Assembly (NCBI GenBank): GCA_027924585.1
Contig: BSBM01000151.1
Coordinates: 12,236,001 to 12,300,000, forward strand
Reading direction: 5' to 3'
Origin: Larix kaempferi
Taxonomy: Eukaryota > Streptophyta > Pinopsida > Pinales > Pinaceae
Length of the DNA stretch: 64,000 bases
In this document: in pieces, positions 1 through 10,620 of the stretch
How the letters are laid out: every line of letters begins with the position of its first letter
Numbering within the stretch: the first letter of the stretch is position 1
Position numbers and translations under genes: made by a program
The notes under the pieces: model-generated
Seen by the model: the letters and a program-made list of their open reading frames with translations, nothing else
Databases searched by the model: none
Told to the model about the DNA's origin: nothing

Positions 1-2
1 TA

Positions 3-1094
3 CAAGACGAGGGTTTTCTAGTGACTTTCCGGGACAGGAAAGTATATATCAGGCCACATGGGTCAGATCAGAGATTGGACTAGATGATTGGGGTTCGGAG
101 CGGGAAGGTTTACAAACTACAGTTTGGGCCTGCAAAGGCTCTGGTCAGTAGCAGAGTAGTGATTGTGAGTTGTGGCATAGGAGGATGGCACACTTACACC
201 ATGGTGCACTGAGGCATCTGAGACAGGCAGTCATTGGAGTTCCTTCAGTACAAGAGGACAAGCACAACCACTGCAAGGGTTGTGCATTAGGGAAGAACAT
301 CGGGAAGCCTTTCCCACATAGTGAGCAAAGGTTTGAGAGAGTCTTAGACTTGGTGCATTCGGATGTATGCGGACCGATGAGGGTCCATTCTTTCAATGGT
401 TACAGTTACTGCGTCACATTCATTGATGAATATTCCAGGAAAACCTGGATCTATTTTCTGAAGGCCAAGTCAGAGGTCTTCGATCGATTCTGAGAGTTCA
501 AGACTCTCGTGGAGAACCAAACAGGGAAGAAGATCAAGATATTGAGGACAGACAACGGTGGTGAGTACACCGACGGAGAGTTCATGGAGTACTGTGCATC
601 AGAGGGGATCAAGACGGAACACACTGTTCCTCATACCCCGCAGCAGAATGGGGTGGCGGAGAGGAAGAACAGGACACTGGTGAGTGAAGCCAAGGCCATG
701 TTATTTGATCAGAGATTACCACTATTCCTAAGAACCGAGGCATTTCAGACTGCAGTATATGTCCAAAACAGGTGTCCCCACACAGCACTAGGGAGGAAGA
801 CACCTGAGGAGGTATTCATAGGTACTGGACCGGATGTTGAGTCATTTGCGCATATTTGGGAGTATCTGTTATTGTCACATTCATGCTGACACTAGGAAGA
901 AGTTGGATCCTTCTAGAGAGAAGGGGCTTCTAGTTGGGTATAGTGAGACTTCCAAGGCTTATAGAGTATATGTCCCAGCTCGCAAGAGGATCATTGTGAG
1001 TAGGGATGTCCAGTTTGACAAGAACAGAGCCTTGAGAAGATCTATGGACTTACCAGCTGAGGACTCAGGAGGAGTCAAGTTGGAGGAGTCATAG
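3..1094 (+). pseudogene. copia gag-pre-integrase and integrase (broken)
   Basis: The integrase joins element cDNA to host DNA. The frame starts with a gag-pre-integrase block around 170 (WHRRMAHLHHGALRHL, then the zinc-binding pair CKGCALGK near 275-300). The integrase core follows: DLVHSDVCGPM and VTFIDEYSRKTW carry the first acidic positions, LRTDNGGEY near 545 the second region, and PQQNGVAERKNRTL near 640 the last catalytic Glu. The hinge GLLVGYSETSKAYRVY lies near 930. Stop codons at about 87 and 490 and frameshifts near 165 and 840 make it non-functional. Assignment to the copia superfamily is secure; the exact lineage is not resolved. Confidence 0.88.
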
Positions 1095-1261
1095 ATACAG
1101 GTTCAGACACAGGGCACAGGCTCTGGTAGTCAAAGGGAGTTAGGTGGACAGGATCCTCATATCTTTCATGGGGAGGATGAGTAGCAGCAGCAGGAGGACA
1201 TCCAGCAAACACTAGGCCACGGCCTAAGTGGTATAGGTCCACAGTTCAGGATTCCAGACAG

Positions 1262-2142
1262 GTGAGTCTTCCACAAAGATCCTTCAGATGTAGCATACCA
1301 CCAGATAGATTGAGTTATATGGCACTGATGATAGAGTTGACTGACTCTGAACCTTTTAGTTTTGAGGAGGCTGCACAACATGAGGTGTGGCAAGAGACCA
1401 TGGTTGAGGAGTATGACTCAATCATGAAGACTCAGGTATGGGAGGTTGTTCAGAGGCCACAGGGTAAGAAGGTGGTAGAATCTAGATGGATCTACAAGGT
1501 AAAGCATGGAGCAAACGGAAGTGTAGAGAAGTACAAGGCACGCTTCGTGGCGAAGGGGTATTCGCAGAAGGAAGGTATTGACTATGAGGAAACCTTCACC
1601 CCTGTTGCTAGGGATTCTTCTATTCGTACTATCCTATCATTGGAAGCAGAGATGGGTTGGCGTGTTCATTAGATGGACGTGAAGACAGCCTTCCTCAATG
1701 GAGTTATTGAGGAACAGGTTTATATTGAGCATCTAGAGGGGTTTGAGGTGGAGAGTAGAGTCTCATGTATGCAGACTGCAGAGAGCTCTTTATGGGCTCA
1801 AGCAGGCACCTCGAGCATGGTACTCCACAATTGACAGCTATCTACGAGAGATAGGGTTCCAGCGGAGTGAGGCAAACCATAACCTGTACTTCTTGGCAGG
1901 TGAGGTACCTCTCATACTGGTTCTATATGTGGATGATCTCTTTCTTATAGGAGATGAGGAGCTTATCAGGGACTGCAAGTCCAATCTTGCAGTGGACTTT
2001 GAGATGAAAGACCTTGGGTTGATGCATTACTTCCTAGGTCTGGAGGTTTGGCAGAGAGATGGGTGCTTCTTCATTGGACAAGGGAAGTATGCAGTAGATA
2101 TCTTGAAGAGATTCAGGATGGAGGACTGTAGACCTATGGCCA
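1262..2142 (+). pseudogene. copia reverse transcriptase, 5' part of the split gene
   Basis: Reverse transcriptase fingers and palm are recognisable: WIYKVKHGANGSVEKYKARF and AKGYSQKEGIDYEETFTPVA near 1480-1610, MDVKTAFLNGVIEEQVYIE near 1673-1730, LYGLKQAPRAWY near 1790, and the catalytic box LVLYVDDLFLIG near 1920, which keeps both Asp residues. Breaks are visible: a TAG just before the MDVKTAFLNG block and a frameshift near 1740. The frame runs to residues RPMA at 2142, where the solo LTR begins, and the sense continues at 5843 with PLVSNW. The 1095-1261 stretch is the low-conservation linker between integrase and reverse transcriptase, also with stops. Confidence 0.9.
2138..2142. repeat. 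target-site duplication GGCCA, left copy
   Basis: The same five bases occur at 5838-5842 on the other side of the solo LTR. The copia codons ATG GCC A|TA CCT are restored if one copy and the insert are removed. Confidence 0.85.
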
Positions 2143-3264
2143 TGTTACCAACTATTTTGTACAATAATTGAACTTTTTGTGAGCCGCCAGTTTCATGAAC
2201 ATGTTCAATGTTCATCTTCAGAGTTCAAAAGTTCAGAAGTCATTTTTAGGGAAATTTTGCCCCATTTGTAATTTTGCATGTTCATGCCCCCTTGGGGGAA
2301 TTGTAATAAGTTGGTCTAAGCATGGTCCTTTTATAAAAGACTTGGCTTACCTTAGGTTTGGCTATTAGGTGGATACTCTAGAGTGTTTTTTCCTTATGAA
2401 TTATGAGCTACTCTTCAGTGGCGTATAATTCCTGAGTTTTTCACTCACACCTCCAAAGCTGCAGTATTTTCATGGTGGTTGAACCTAGGGAGGTTATTAA
2501 AGTCTTCGTGTCTAGGATTTTTTACATGCTAGCCATCTCGAATAAGTCGTATGGACGTGCACTAGGTCCCCTAGGAGTTTGAGTTGATTCCGAAGAAAAT
2601 AATTTTTTTCGTAAATTAGACCATTTTTAATGGTTTAATTGGAAAATTTCAAAGTGTAATAAAAGTGTCGTCTGGAGGCGGATTTTGGCGTGGGGAGGCT
2701 TATTTTAACGCTCATAGCGTCCTCTTTCCCCTAGAGCCCTCTTTCTTCAGGTTCCAAGCGATTACGTCGCCTCTGGGAGCAATTTTCATTAAAGATGTGA
2801 CAAATTGGCATTTAATTGCTAAAAAAGAGCAAAATGCACTAAGCGACAAAATGACAAAAATAAAAAAAAATATGATTTTTAAACATTGGAAAAGGAAGCA
2901 TAAGGTTTCATTTAAGGTGTACGACTACATCTAATGAATAAAGCACATGCCAAATAATACTTAGGATAAGCGAATGGTTAAAATTGATGAGCGTGGGCCT
3001 CCCTCACGTGGGCATTTCACGCATGTGTAAGCTTACGAGTTGTGAGGGGCAAGAGTTCCAATAATGGTGGGCGTTGAAATTTATGAAGAGGGGCGCCCCT
3101 CTCATGAGGTGGCTGCCACCTCTTCCATCACACCAACTCACTCGAGTTTCCACGCTCCAAGCCTCACAATCATCACGTGAATCTCTCTTCAATCAAGCGT
3201 GAGTCCCTCCAGTCGTTAGCTCTCACTCTCCTCTCTTGAGCATTTGACCTGCCCATTGTAACTC

Positions 3265-3272
3265 TATAAAAA
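3265..3272 (+). promoter_or_regulatory. TATA box of the solo LTR
   Basis: CTCTATAAAAAGAGGCTCTTGCTCC has a good plant TATA core. The related LTR at 12683-18800 has CTCTATAAAAGCAAGGTCTTTGCTCC in the matching place (16444). Conservation of this box between two diverged copies supports it as the element promoter, so transcription would start about 30 bases downstream, leaving an R-U5 of more than 2 kb. Confidence 0.6.
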
Positions 3273-4645
3273 GAGGCTCTTGCTCCATCATTTAGGGTGG
3301 AAGTTTGTGCAAGGAACCTCTGCTCCTGTATTCTATTTTTGTTAATGAGAATTTGTTAAAGACTTTGGAGGTCAAAGAGGTGTGCAAGATCTGTGTTATG
3401 GTGTGTGTTCATATTTGAGGTAATCTTGCATCTCATGTTTATGCATTTTCTATTTTGAATATTGTGGATGGTTTAGCTAGGAAGGCCTTTGAGCCCGTAG
3501 AGGTATTCATTCATAAGCTTTGAGTTGAATGCTTTTGATATGTTATTAAGAGAATAGGGAGTAGTATGCGTAGTCGGATATACAAAATACTCTTCACATT
3601 TTCTTAGCAATTGATATCTTCTAGATTTAATCCACTTTTTCTTGCAAATGTATGAATGTTTGATGCAGGATCTCTCAAGTTGGTTTGGAAGCGAACCTAA
3701 GTTGGATTCTCTCCTCTTCAACAAGTGATCATTGTTCTAATCTTGTCTTGTAGATCTCTACAAGCCTTCAATTTATTCAACCCTGGGATTGGTTCCTTCT
3801 TTTCACCCTTTAAAATCAAAATCAACTTTCTTTTTCCCTTTTTGTTACTAAAGCAAATTGTTCTAGCTTAAAAGTTCTATATCTTCATGCATTTCGCTCT
3901 TCTAGAAGCAAAGTAGGTTTAAAGCTCAAAGTTCTATCTTTCAAACCCTTTCGCTCTTCCTTGCTAGTAGTTCAAAGTTTCAAAAGTTTTTATCTTTCGT
4001 TGATCTACTCTACTCTAGCATCTAAATCTTAGTCTCTAAAGCTTTCATTCTCCTTTGATCTATTCGCTCCCCTAACCTAGATCTAGAGCGAACCCCTTCT
4101 TCTCCAAGTGAGAAGCTAGGACGAGTCTCAAAGCATCCTAAGTGCTAGATCTAGTTTTCTTTAGTACTTGAAGTATCACTTGCTTAAATCATTTGTCAAG
4201 TACTTTAGTTTGTATTTATTTGTTTATACACTAACAATACTAATCCATTAACCAGCGTTTGTTTGAAGCTCTTATCTACAGGAAAGCTAAAAAGCAAAGC
4301 AAAAGCCTAAAGGCTTAAAGAGCACGAAAATTCTAATTTCCCCCTTTCTTCATCCCCTTTCTATCCTTGCGCTCTCAGAAAAAGATCAACACTAAATTCA
4401 TTGTACAAAATATCAATAAAGAGCAAGTGGGATAAAGGTTGCCACACCCCACTTCCCCCATTTGGGGGAAGCTTGTATTGTCTTGAGCTCTTTATTTGCT
4501 TTCTACCTGCAAGTAGGATAGAAAAAGTTAGATTAGTTTCAATTTTATAAGTTGCTAGATCTTGAATTTGTAGCTTTAGCTTAGTTTCTTTCAAGTTTTT
4601 ATTTAATTGTCTTTTGATATAAATTGATTAAAAGGAACATAAAGT

Positions 4646-4925
4646 CTCTTGAATCTCACCGCAAGGTGGATCAAGAGCACTCTCTGTCGGAGAGCCTTTT
4701 CGTTTGTATCTTAGTTGTTTAGTTTTTTCATTTCATATAAAATTGCTAAAGAGAACATAAAGACTCTTGAATCTCACTGAAAAGTGGATCAAGAGCACTC
4801 TCTTTCGGAGAGCTTTTTGCTTTAAGTAGTTTAGTTTTATTTTAACACTTTCTTGTTCATAAATCTCTTGAATCTCGCCATAAGGCGGATCAAGAATGCT
4901 CTCTATCGGAGAGTCAATGGTTCTT
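4646..4925. repeat. three tandem hairpin-forming repeats in the solo LTR
   Basis: Three imperfect copies start near 4646, 4764 and 4865. Each contains two adjacent inverted repeats: CTCTTGAATC...GATCAAGAG, with a variable inner stem, and CTCTC...GAGAG (CTCTCTGTCGGAGAG in copy 1). The stems stay paired although inner bases differ between copies (CACC/GGTG, CACT/AGTG, CGCC/GGCG), which looks like compensatory change. They lie in the presumed R-U5 region, so they would be transcribed. Confidence 0.8.
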
Positions 4926-5837
4926 GTTTTCATCACATAATAAAATTGGAACGAATCTTTTACTACACTATGTATGCTCTACCCACTTGTGGGATACCCA
5001 GAAGCAGTTGTAGATTGTTTAATTCCTCACATTTGACTCCACTTCAACCTTAATAAAATACATTCCCAAGAAAACCAACGAAAATCCGACGTTGATCGCT
5101 ACAATCAAAAGTGGGCAAATTCTTCCTAGGGACACAGGAACCACTGGGACAAGACTTCAGAGCACCAGTTAGACTACGTCCTTGTTGGTGTAGTGTTGAA
5201 CACCGCTCTAGAGACTCCGTCCAGCCCACATGTCCTTGTACGGAGCCACTTAGAATGTAATCCGGACATATCTCCTGTACCGAAAGGTATATCTTGGAGT
5301 TCCCCTTTCCCATAATAATCCACCTCACCCTAAAACTTACAATAAAATTTACCAAGAGACATTTGCAAAACATCCTCAAGTACTACAAAGCATTTCAAGA
5401 CATTGACTCCATTTTTGGCACCGATCACTCATACAACAGCAACAATTGTTCAGTATTTCATTTGCTTATTATCTATCTAGAAGATTGTTGCTATCTACTT
5501 TAATTATATCATGCTGTGGATGTTTCTATAATTCTTTCATCATTATATTGTGGATGTAATCTATCTTGCAAAGTCATACTTGGGCACAATTTTGTTGCAA
5601 AGCACTCAAAAATCCTAAGAAACACCCATCATAATCCATTAAAACATTTAAAACACTCAAGAGCCTTAGAAACTCTTTTTAGGGTCTACCCCCCTTGGCT
5701 TCGTTAGGAGTTTGCCTAAACAAAGGAGCCGGGATCGGGTGACAGCACCTGACTCTTTGCTTGCCCCCAAGGCCACACATTCCCCAGAAGCAACTTCGAA
5801 AGATTTTTGTTGTTGTGTGCACATTCGGCAGGCAACA

Positions 5838-5842
5838 GGCCA
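5838..5842. repeat. target-site duplication GGCCA, right copy
   Basis: This is the partner of 2138-2142; it follows the LTR end GGCAACA directly. Confidence 0.85.
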
Positions 5843-6588
5843 TACCTCTAGTTTCCAACTGGAGGAAGATTGATGTATCGGGATCAGAGGAGTTTGATCC
5901 TACACTGTATAGGCAACTTATCGGGTCGCTTATGTATCTGGTCAACACTCGACCAGACATTAGTTTTCCAGTCAATTAATTTAGTCAATTCATGGTGAAC
6001 CCTCGAAGAGTACATTCGAAAACTACGAAGCACATACTTCGATACATCAGAGGTACAGTGGAGTATGGTTTGGTTTATGAGCGCAGTGGGAGTGTACAGT
6101 TGGTAGGTTTAACAGATGCTGACTGGGCAGGATGTGTAGAGGATCGAAAGAGTACTTCAGGTTGTTGCTTCAGCATTGGATCAGGGGTTGTCTCCTGGTT
6201 CAACAGGAAGCAAAAGTCAGTTGCATTGAGTTCAGCAGAGGTTGAATACATGGCAGCCAGCATGGCTGTATGTGAGGGATGTGGCTGAGGAAGTTACTCT
6301 TAGGATTGTTCGAGTGAGATAGAGACTACTATAGTTCACTGTGATAATCAAAGTGGTATCAACCTTTCTGAGAATCCAATGTTCCATGACAGGAGTAAGC
6401 ACATTGACATCCGGTATCACTTCCTTAGAGATTATGTTCAGAGAGGAACCATTTGGTTGGAGTACATACAGACAGATGAGCAGGTAGTAGACATATTTAC
6501 CAAGCCACTTTGCAAACTCAAGTTTGTGAAGTTCAGAGACAAGTTGGGGTTGTTACCGAATCCTTTCCTCATTGAGAGGGAGTGTTAG
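5843..6588 (+). pseudogene. copia reverse transcriptase tail and RNase H (3' part)
   Basis: This part continues the gene broken at 2142. YRQLIGSLMYLVNTRPDISF (5908-5967) is the conserved thumb/connection block of copia reverse transcriptase. RNase H follows with TDADWAGCVEDRKSTSG (near 6113) and KSVALSSAEVEYMA (near 6215); HCDNQSGINL (about 6340) and RSKHIDIRYHFLRD lead to VDIFTKPL near 6488. Stops at about 5979 and 6286 and a shift near 6300-6380 break it. The final stop TAG overlaps the first bases of the LTR (TGTTAG). Confidence 0.9.
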
Positions 6589-7330
6589 AAAGTGACAACA
6601 AGGAAGGTCTTCCTACATGCATGTGTCCTTGCATGCAGAAGACTCAAATCAAGAAGCCAATAAAATGTATTTAATTTACTTTTCCTTGGAAAATAAATTA
6701 AAGTGGTCTAATTAATTATTGACTTAATGAAACACTTTTTATAAAGTGTAAGTGAAATATTTAAGTGATGGCAAGATCTAATCTTGGTCATCCAATCTCA
6801 CCGGAGGATCTCATCCTTAGATCCATAGTGAGATTAGGGTTTTCGCTTAGCGTTGAGTTATAAAAGAAAAAGATAAATTGGTGGAGAGGACACAATCGCA
6901 TTCCGATAGAGACGGAGGAAGAGAAGTGTGAGAGAGAGAGTTTTGTGAAGAAAACGGAGGAGCAGCAATCCAGTGAAGGAAGGCAGATTTGCAAAGGAGA
7001 GAAACAACAGCAGGCAGAGGTGATTGTACGGAAATCCGTACATCTGTACCGTACAGTCGTACAAATTCCGTACAGCAGGCCATACGGATCCGTACAGCAG
7101 ACCATACAGCCGTACAGAAGCAGCAGCACTGCTGCGTTGGGATCCGTGCCCACTTACAAGTTTTTCTCACTGTTTTTCTGTGTGGTACGATTTTTCCATT
7201 GTGGGCAGAATCTGATTTTCTGAATTGTACTGCTCTATATTTTCTTAAATAAAATATCATCTCATACTGCTGCACCGGTTTTCCCATCTTGGATTTTGTC
7301 CGGGGGTTTATACCCAAAAAGATAGTGTTG
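6583..7330 (+). repeat. 3' LTR of copia element E
   Basis: The LTR begins TGTTAGAAAGTGACAAC directly after the purine-rich ATTGAGAGGGAG (6571-6582), the expected polypurine tract. It contains a cluster of CCGTAC motifs at 7034-7115 and a pyrimidine/T-rich end. The right boundary is approximate because no second LTR is in the window. The short open frames on both strands here have no recognisable protein character. Confidence 0.65.
7025..7118. repeat. CCGTAC motif cluster in the copia LTR
   Basis: Within about 95 bases there are five CCGTAC copies plus GTACGG and ATACGG in the other sense, many followed by AGCAG or AGTCG. GTAC is self-complementary and ATACGGATCCGTA (7082 on) is a perfect palindrome, so the stretch can fold or bind a dimeric factor. 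Function is unknown. Confidence 0.7.
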
Positions 7331-8876
7331 TCTCTATTGATGTGATTGCTGCTATATTTCTTTCAGTATTTATTATTCCGTTGTATAGTGAAGAAATCCA
7401 TATGTGGTTATTAGTAGTAATTAATTTGCATGCTTCTAGCCCTAGTTGGATTTTAAGGAAATTTACAACATAAAGTAGTCTGGCAAAACATGGTATTTTA
7501 TGAAGTTGTTAAAATAAAAATGCATGAACAAGCAAAAATACATGTAAAATGTAATTTATTGCTCATTTTTTCCAATGCCGGCTTTGTACCTATGTATGCA
7601 GGTTATTTCAAAGCCACACGTCTGACCAAGTTACAAAATCTGAAATTTCCAGTTCTCATACAAATAGACAGATAGCATGTAACTATCAGTTGTACAGTAA
7701 AATTTGTGTCTAACTATCAATCTCACTGTCTACAATAGAAATCAAATATCTTGCCACAGTTTCCCTCTTATCATTTACATGTTCTACACAACATTAGCCA
7801 GCCCATCATTCCTGCACAAAAACACTAGTCTTCAATACCCACAGTAAGATGCAAACGCGGTCCTCAACTAGATCTTTGCTGCAATGCTTAAATAACCAAT
7901 GAATACTCTATAAAAGAAACTTTGGGCACATATAGGAAAGCACAAAAGAACTTTATAATACAAAGATGATAGATCTTATACTGCAGGCTTAGATATTCAG
8001 TATGTACTTAAACTTTCAATGGGGGTTAAGCTCCATTATTTTGTCCACAAAAGGACTGCTTTCAAATTTAATTTCCATTCACTGTGTTACCGCTAGATCT
8101 GCAGGGGTGACTTGATGATCAGTTTTGTTTGTGAACCCATCACAAACAGCTTGCCAAATAGGAGATCTGTGGATTGCCATAAATCATTTGTCAGAGATTG
8201 TCCCACCATCCTCAGATTATTCTTGTGCCTTGATGTGATTGGTGGATATGGTGTCAGATGTGCTTGTGCCTGATATATTTCACCCTCTTTGACACATAGG
8301 ATTTTTTTCTTTTATGTCGATATGACCATGACAGGTCACTTTTATGCTCTATAGTGGCTCATAACACTTAAATTTAGTGTTCATTACTAAGATGTATCAT
8401 GGTGTGGTTGTTGGTGTACATGCATTCCTTCGGGCTCACTTAAGCTCATATTCCTATTTTCTAGGAAAAATAGAACTACTTCAGTTTTTCCCTTGTTTAG
8501 GATAAGTACATCTCACTTGGCTATTTTGGGCCAGTTAAACTTCAGTTGCTCATGCATGACCAAGTTAGCTACCTCCGTTGGTAGTTCTAGGGCCAATTAA
8601 CCATAGTTGCTCATGCTTGGCCAAGTTAACTACCTCATAAGGGGACACTTAGCTATCTAGGGTGCATTCTCTTGAAGTTTCACTAGCTCTCATGCTCATG
8701 CAGGAAATTAAACCTAGCTTAGTTGCCCCCATATGTATTCTTTCATTTCTTTGATGAATTCATTCACACAGGATGAGAATTATGTTGCTCCAATTATTTC
8801 TTCTCTTCTCTTCTCTATGTTGCTAACTGTATTACTTCTCCATTAGCTTCTAGATCCATTTGTTCAAAATCTCACA
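7331..8876. other. non-coding stretch, LTR-like at its right end
   Basis: No open frame with protein character is seen. The right end CAAAATCTCACA is followed directly by a primer-site-like sequence, so at least the last several hundred bases may be an old 5' LTR whose left edge I cannot place. A 61-bp tandem duplication lies at 8520-8640. The rest holds nothing recognisable. Confidence 0.4.
8520..8640. repeat. two-copy tandem repeat of about 61 bp
   Basis: GGGCCAGTTAAACTTCAGTTGCTCATGC...AAGTTAGCTACCTC is followed by a second copy, GGGCCAATTAACCATAGTTGCTCATGC...AAGTTAACTACCTC, with few differences. It lies inside the presumed LTR. Confidence 0.7.
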
Positions 8877-8888
8877 TGGTATTAGAGC
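8877..8888 (+). other. degenerate tRNA-iMet primer-binding site
   Basis: TGGTATTAGAGC differs by one base from TGGTATCAGAGC, the plant initiator-Met primer site that is intact in elements B and C of this window. It directly follows a CA dinucleotide, as expected next to a 5' LTR. The element downstream is too decayed to classify. Confidence 0.55.
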
Positions 8889-9023
8889 TTATGGTGAATC
8901 TAAGGGAGTCGTATACAGGTTGGAGATTTAAAAATAGAATGGAGGACAGCCCTCTTCTACAAACTTTAGACAATTGTTGTGACCTCTACAGAGCATTTTA
9001 GAGGTCTATAGATTTTTCTATCA

Positions 9024-9450
9024 TCCCAAATGGGTCTTCGACAGAATTTGATTTCACTTCTTGGTTTGAGAGATATAGTCAATTGAATCTCTGCAGGTTT
9101 AACAAAAGAAGGCCGCAGGCACCTTGAGTTTCTACAGGTATTTTCTCACTTCTAAGTTCTCAGGCTATTAGCCTATTACAGATCAAAATCCATATATTGT
9201 TGGAAAGATCCCTTCAATATCTCAAAAGGGTCTTTGAGGGAATTTGATTTCACTTCTTGGTTTGCCAGATTTCATCAATTGAAGCTGTGCAGGGATTTGA
9301 CACAAGAAGGCCGCACACACTTTGAGTTTCAGCAGGTGTTTTCTCACTCATTGGGCTATTACAGAACAAGTTCCATATACCAATGGAAAGATCTCTCTGA
9401 TATCTCAAATGGATCTCCAACAGAACTTGATTTTATTGCTTGTAGCAAAC
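9024..9450 (+). repeat. tandem repeat of about 194 bp (two and a half copies)
   Basis: AATTTGATTTCACTTCTTGG at about 9047 recurs at about 9241, and a weaker copy (GAACTTGATTTTATTGCTTG) starts near 9423. AGAAGGCCGCA and TTTTCTCACT recur at the same spacing. Copy 2 stays open for 93 codons (9234-9515), but the protein resembles nothing I know. It may be gag-derived from the element whose primer site is at 8877. Confidence 0.7.
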
Positions 9451-9984
9451 GTTATGAACAAATTTGTATGTGGGCACATCGAAGCATCCAACAATTTGCT
9501 ACAGGTCCATTGTAGCTGGAAAACGACTGTAGAAGGCTATGACTTGCAGTTATGTGGTGCAACAGCAACACTAATCTTTCAGCTTCGATGGATCTAAGCT
9601 TGGTTCCTCTTCTAACCCCATTCAACTATCATGAGTAGAGAATGAAGATGTTAAAATTTCTAGAGAGCAAACACCTGTTTGAAATAACAATGGCAGGTGA
9701 GATTAAGCCAATGCCAGTTGCTGAGAAGCCAAAATGACTTAACAGATGTGACAAATCCCATGGGTTAATGTGTCTCATTGTGTCTCCCAATCTTCTTTTT
9801 TACATCGAATCTGTCGAATCACCCAATCAAATTTAGACCACATTGGAAGGATTGTTTGGCAAGCAGGATGATTTTATAGAAGATTACCTTGTTTGTGCTT
9901 ATTTGTGCAGGTATTAAGGCATGAAAAGAGGGTTGTAAAATGGTGACAGTCTGCTGCCCTAGCAGACTTGCAAGCAGCAGAAAG

Positions 9985-10170
9985 GAGGTCAAGGAGGAAA
10001 GGAAAAGGGATGAGGAAAAAGAAAGAAGGAGAGTGAAGGGAAGAGGAAGAAGAGAGGAGAAAGTGGAGAAGGAAGGGGATGAGGAGGAAGAGGGGAAGAG
10101 ATGGAAAGGGGAGGAGCAAAGTGGAGAAAAGGTAAGGCGAAGGTCTAGGGAGACAAAAGAAAGTAGGGTG
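9985..10170 (+). repeat. polypurine tract
   Basis: About 185 bases are almost purely A and G (GGAGGAAAGGAAAAGGGATGAGG and similar), with very few pyrimidines. The open frames on both strands here are a by-product of this composition. Such tracts can form triplex DNA. Confidence 0.8.
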
Positions 10171-10189
10171 AGCTCAAAGGAGGGTAGAG

Positions 10190-10620
10190 CAAACCCTAGG
10201 AAGAAGGATAGAAGAGGTCGCTAGGGTAGGTTAGGACTGAAATTAGGGTTAGGTTTCAGAATTTAGGGTTTTTCTATAATATGTACAAAATCAGAAAATA
10301 AACCTAATTACAAAAGAAAAACTTAAAATTAACCTAAAAATAATATTTACATAAGTACAATTAGGGCTTTTAGGAATTTTTTGATATTTTAAAATTTGTA
10401 GGGCTTCCCAAAATTGTGCCCTAGGGTTTTTAGGGCTACAGAAGGCAGGCCAAATTTGTAGGAGGGAGGGCCGAAATTTTAGGGAGGCCCAAAATTTTAA
10501 AAAAAAAAAATCTAGGGTTTCAATCATAAAATTGCAAACCTAATTCTAACCCTAATTCTACCATGAAAATGCAAGTGAAATTTAATAAAAGTTGATAACT
10601 TAGGGTTTTAATGGATCTTA
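10190..10620. repeat. cluster of telobox-like TAGGGTTT / AAACCCTA motifs
   Basis: Repeated TTAGGGTT, CTAGGGTTT, TTTAGGGTTTTT and, at 10538-10554, CCTAATTCTAACCCTAATTC occur in an AT-rich background. The spacing is irregular, so it is not a canonical telomere array (TTTAGGG)n. It could be a decayed interstitial telomere or a telobox-rich regulatory segment. Confidence 0.5.

Larger units (their letters stand above)
2143..5837. mobile_element. 3.7-kb solo LTR inserted in copia element E
   Basis: The insert starts TGTTACCAAC and ends GGCAGGCAACA, i.e. TG...CA ends, and is flanked on both sides by the 5-bp duplication GGCCA (2138-2142 and 5838-5842). Removing it restores the copia reading frame across the junction. 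I see no terminal direct repeats, primer site or coding sequence inside, so a solo LTR left by recombination fits better than a complete element; a short non-autonomous element is the alternative. A related copy occurs at 12683-18800. Shared blocks include GAATTGTAATAAGTTGGTCT, a TATA region, and paired palindrome repeats. The parent element was not identified; an LTR this long suggests a large Ty3/gypsy family, which is inference. Confidence 0.85.
1..7330 (+). mobile_element. Ty1/copia retrotransposon E, 5'-incomplete and interrupted
   Basis: The pol order (gag-pre-integrase, integrase, reverse transcriptase, RNase H) and the LTR that begins at the polyprotein stop codon identify a plus-strand Ty1/copia element. 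Its gag, most of its protease and its 5' LTR lie outside the window or are lost. The element is split: the reading frame breaks at 2142, resumes at 5843, and the gap is filled by a solo LTR flanked by GGCCA duplications. The right edge (about 7330) is an estimate, because only one LTR is present and its 3' end cannot be aligned to a partner. Confidence 0.85.

Noticed and set aside
2143-5837. Complete small retrotransposon (LARD or TRIM) instead of a solo LTR
   Set aside because: No terminal direct repeats, primer site or polypurine tract could be found inside, so a solo LTR is preferred.
6788-7317. Several overlapping open frames on both strands in the copia LTR
   Set aside because: They arise from the CCGTAC repeats, which lack stops in several phases; none has domain character.
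10190-10620. True interstitial telomere array
   Set aside because: The TTTAGGG-like words are irregularly spaced and of mixed orientation, so only a telobox-like cluster is claimed.
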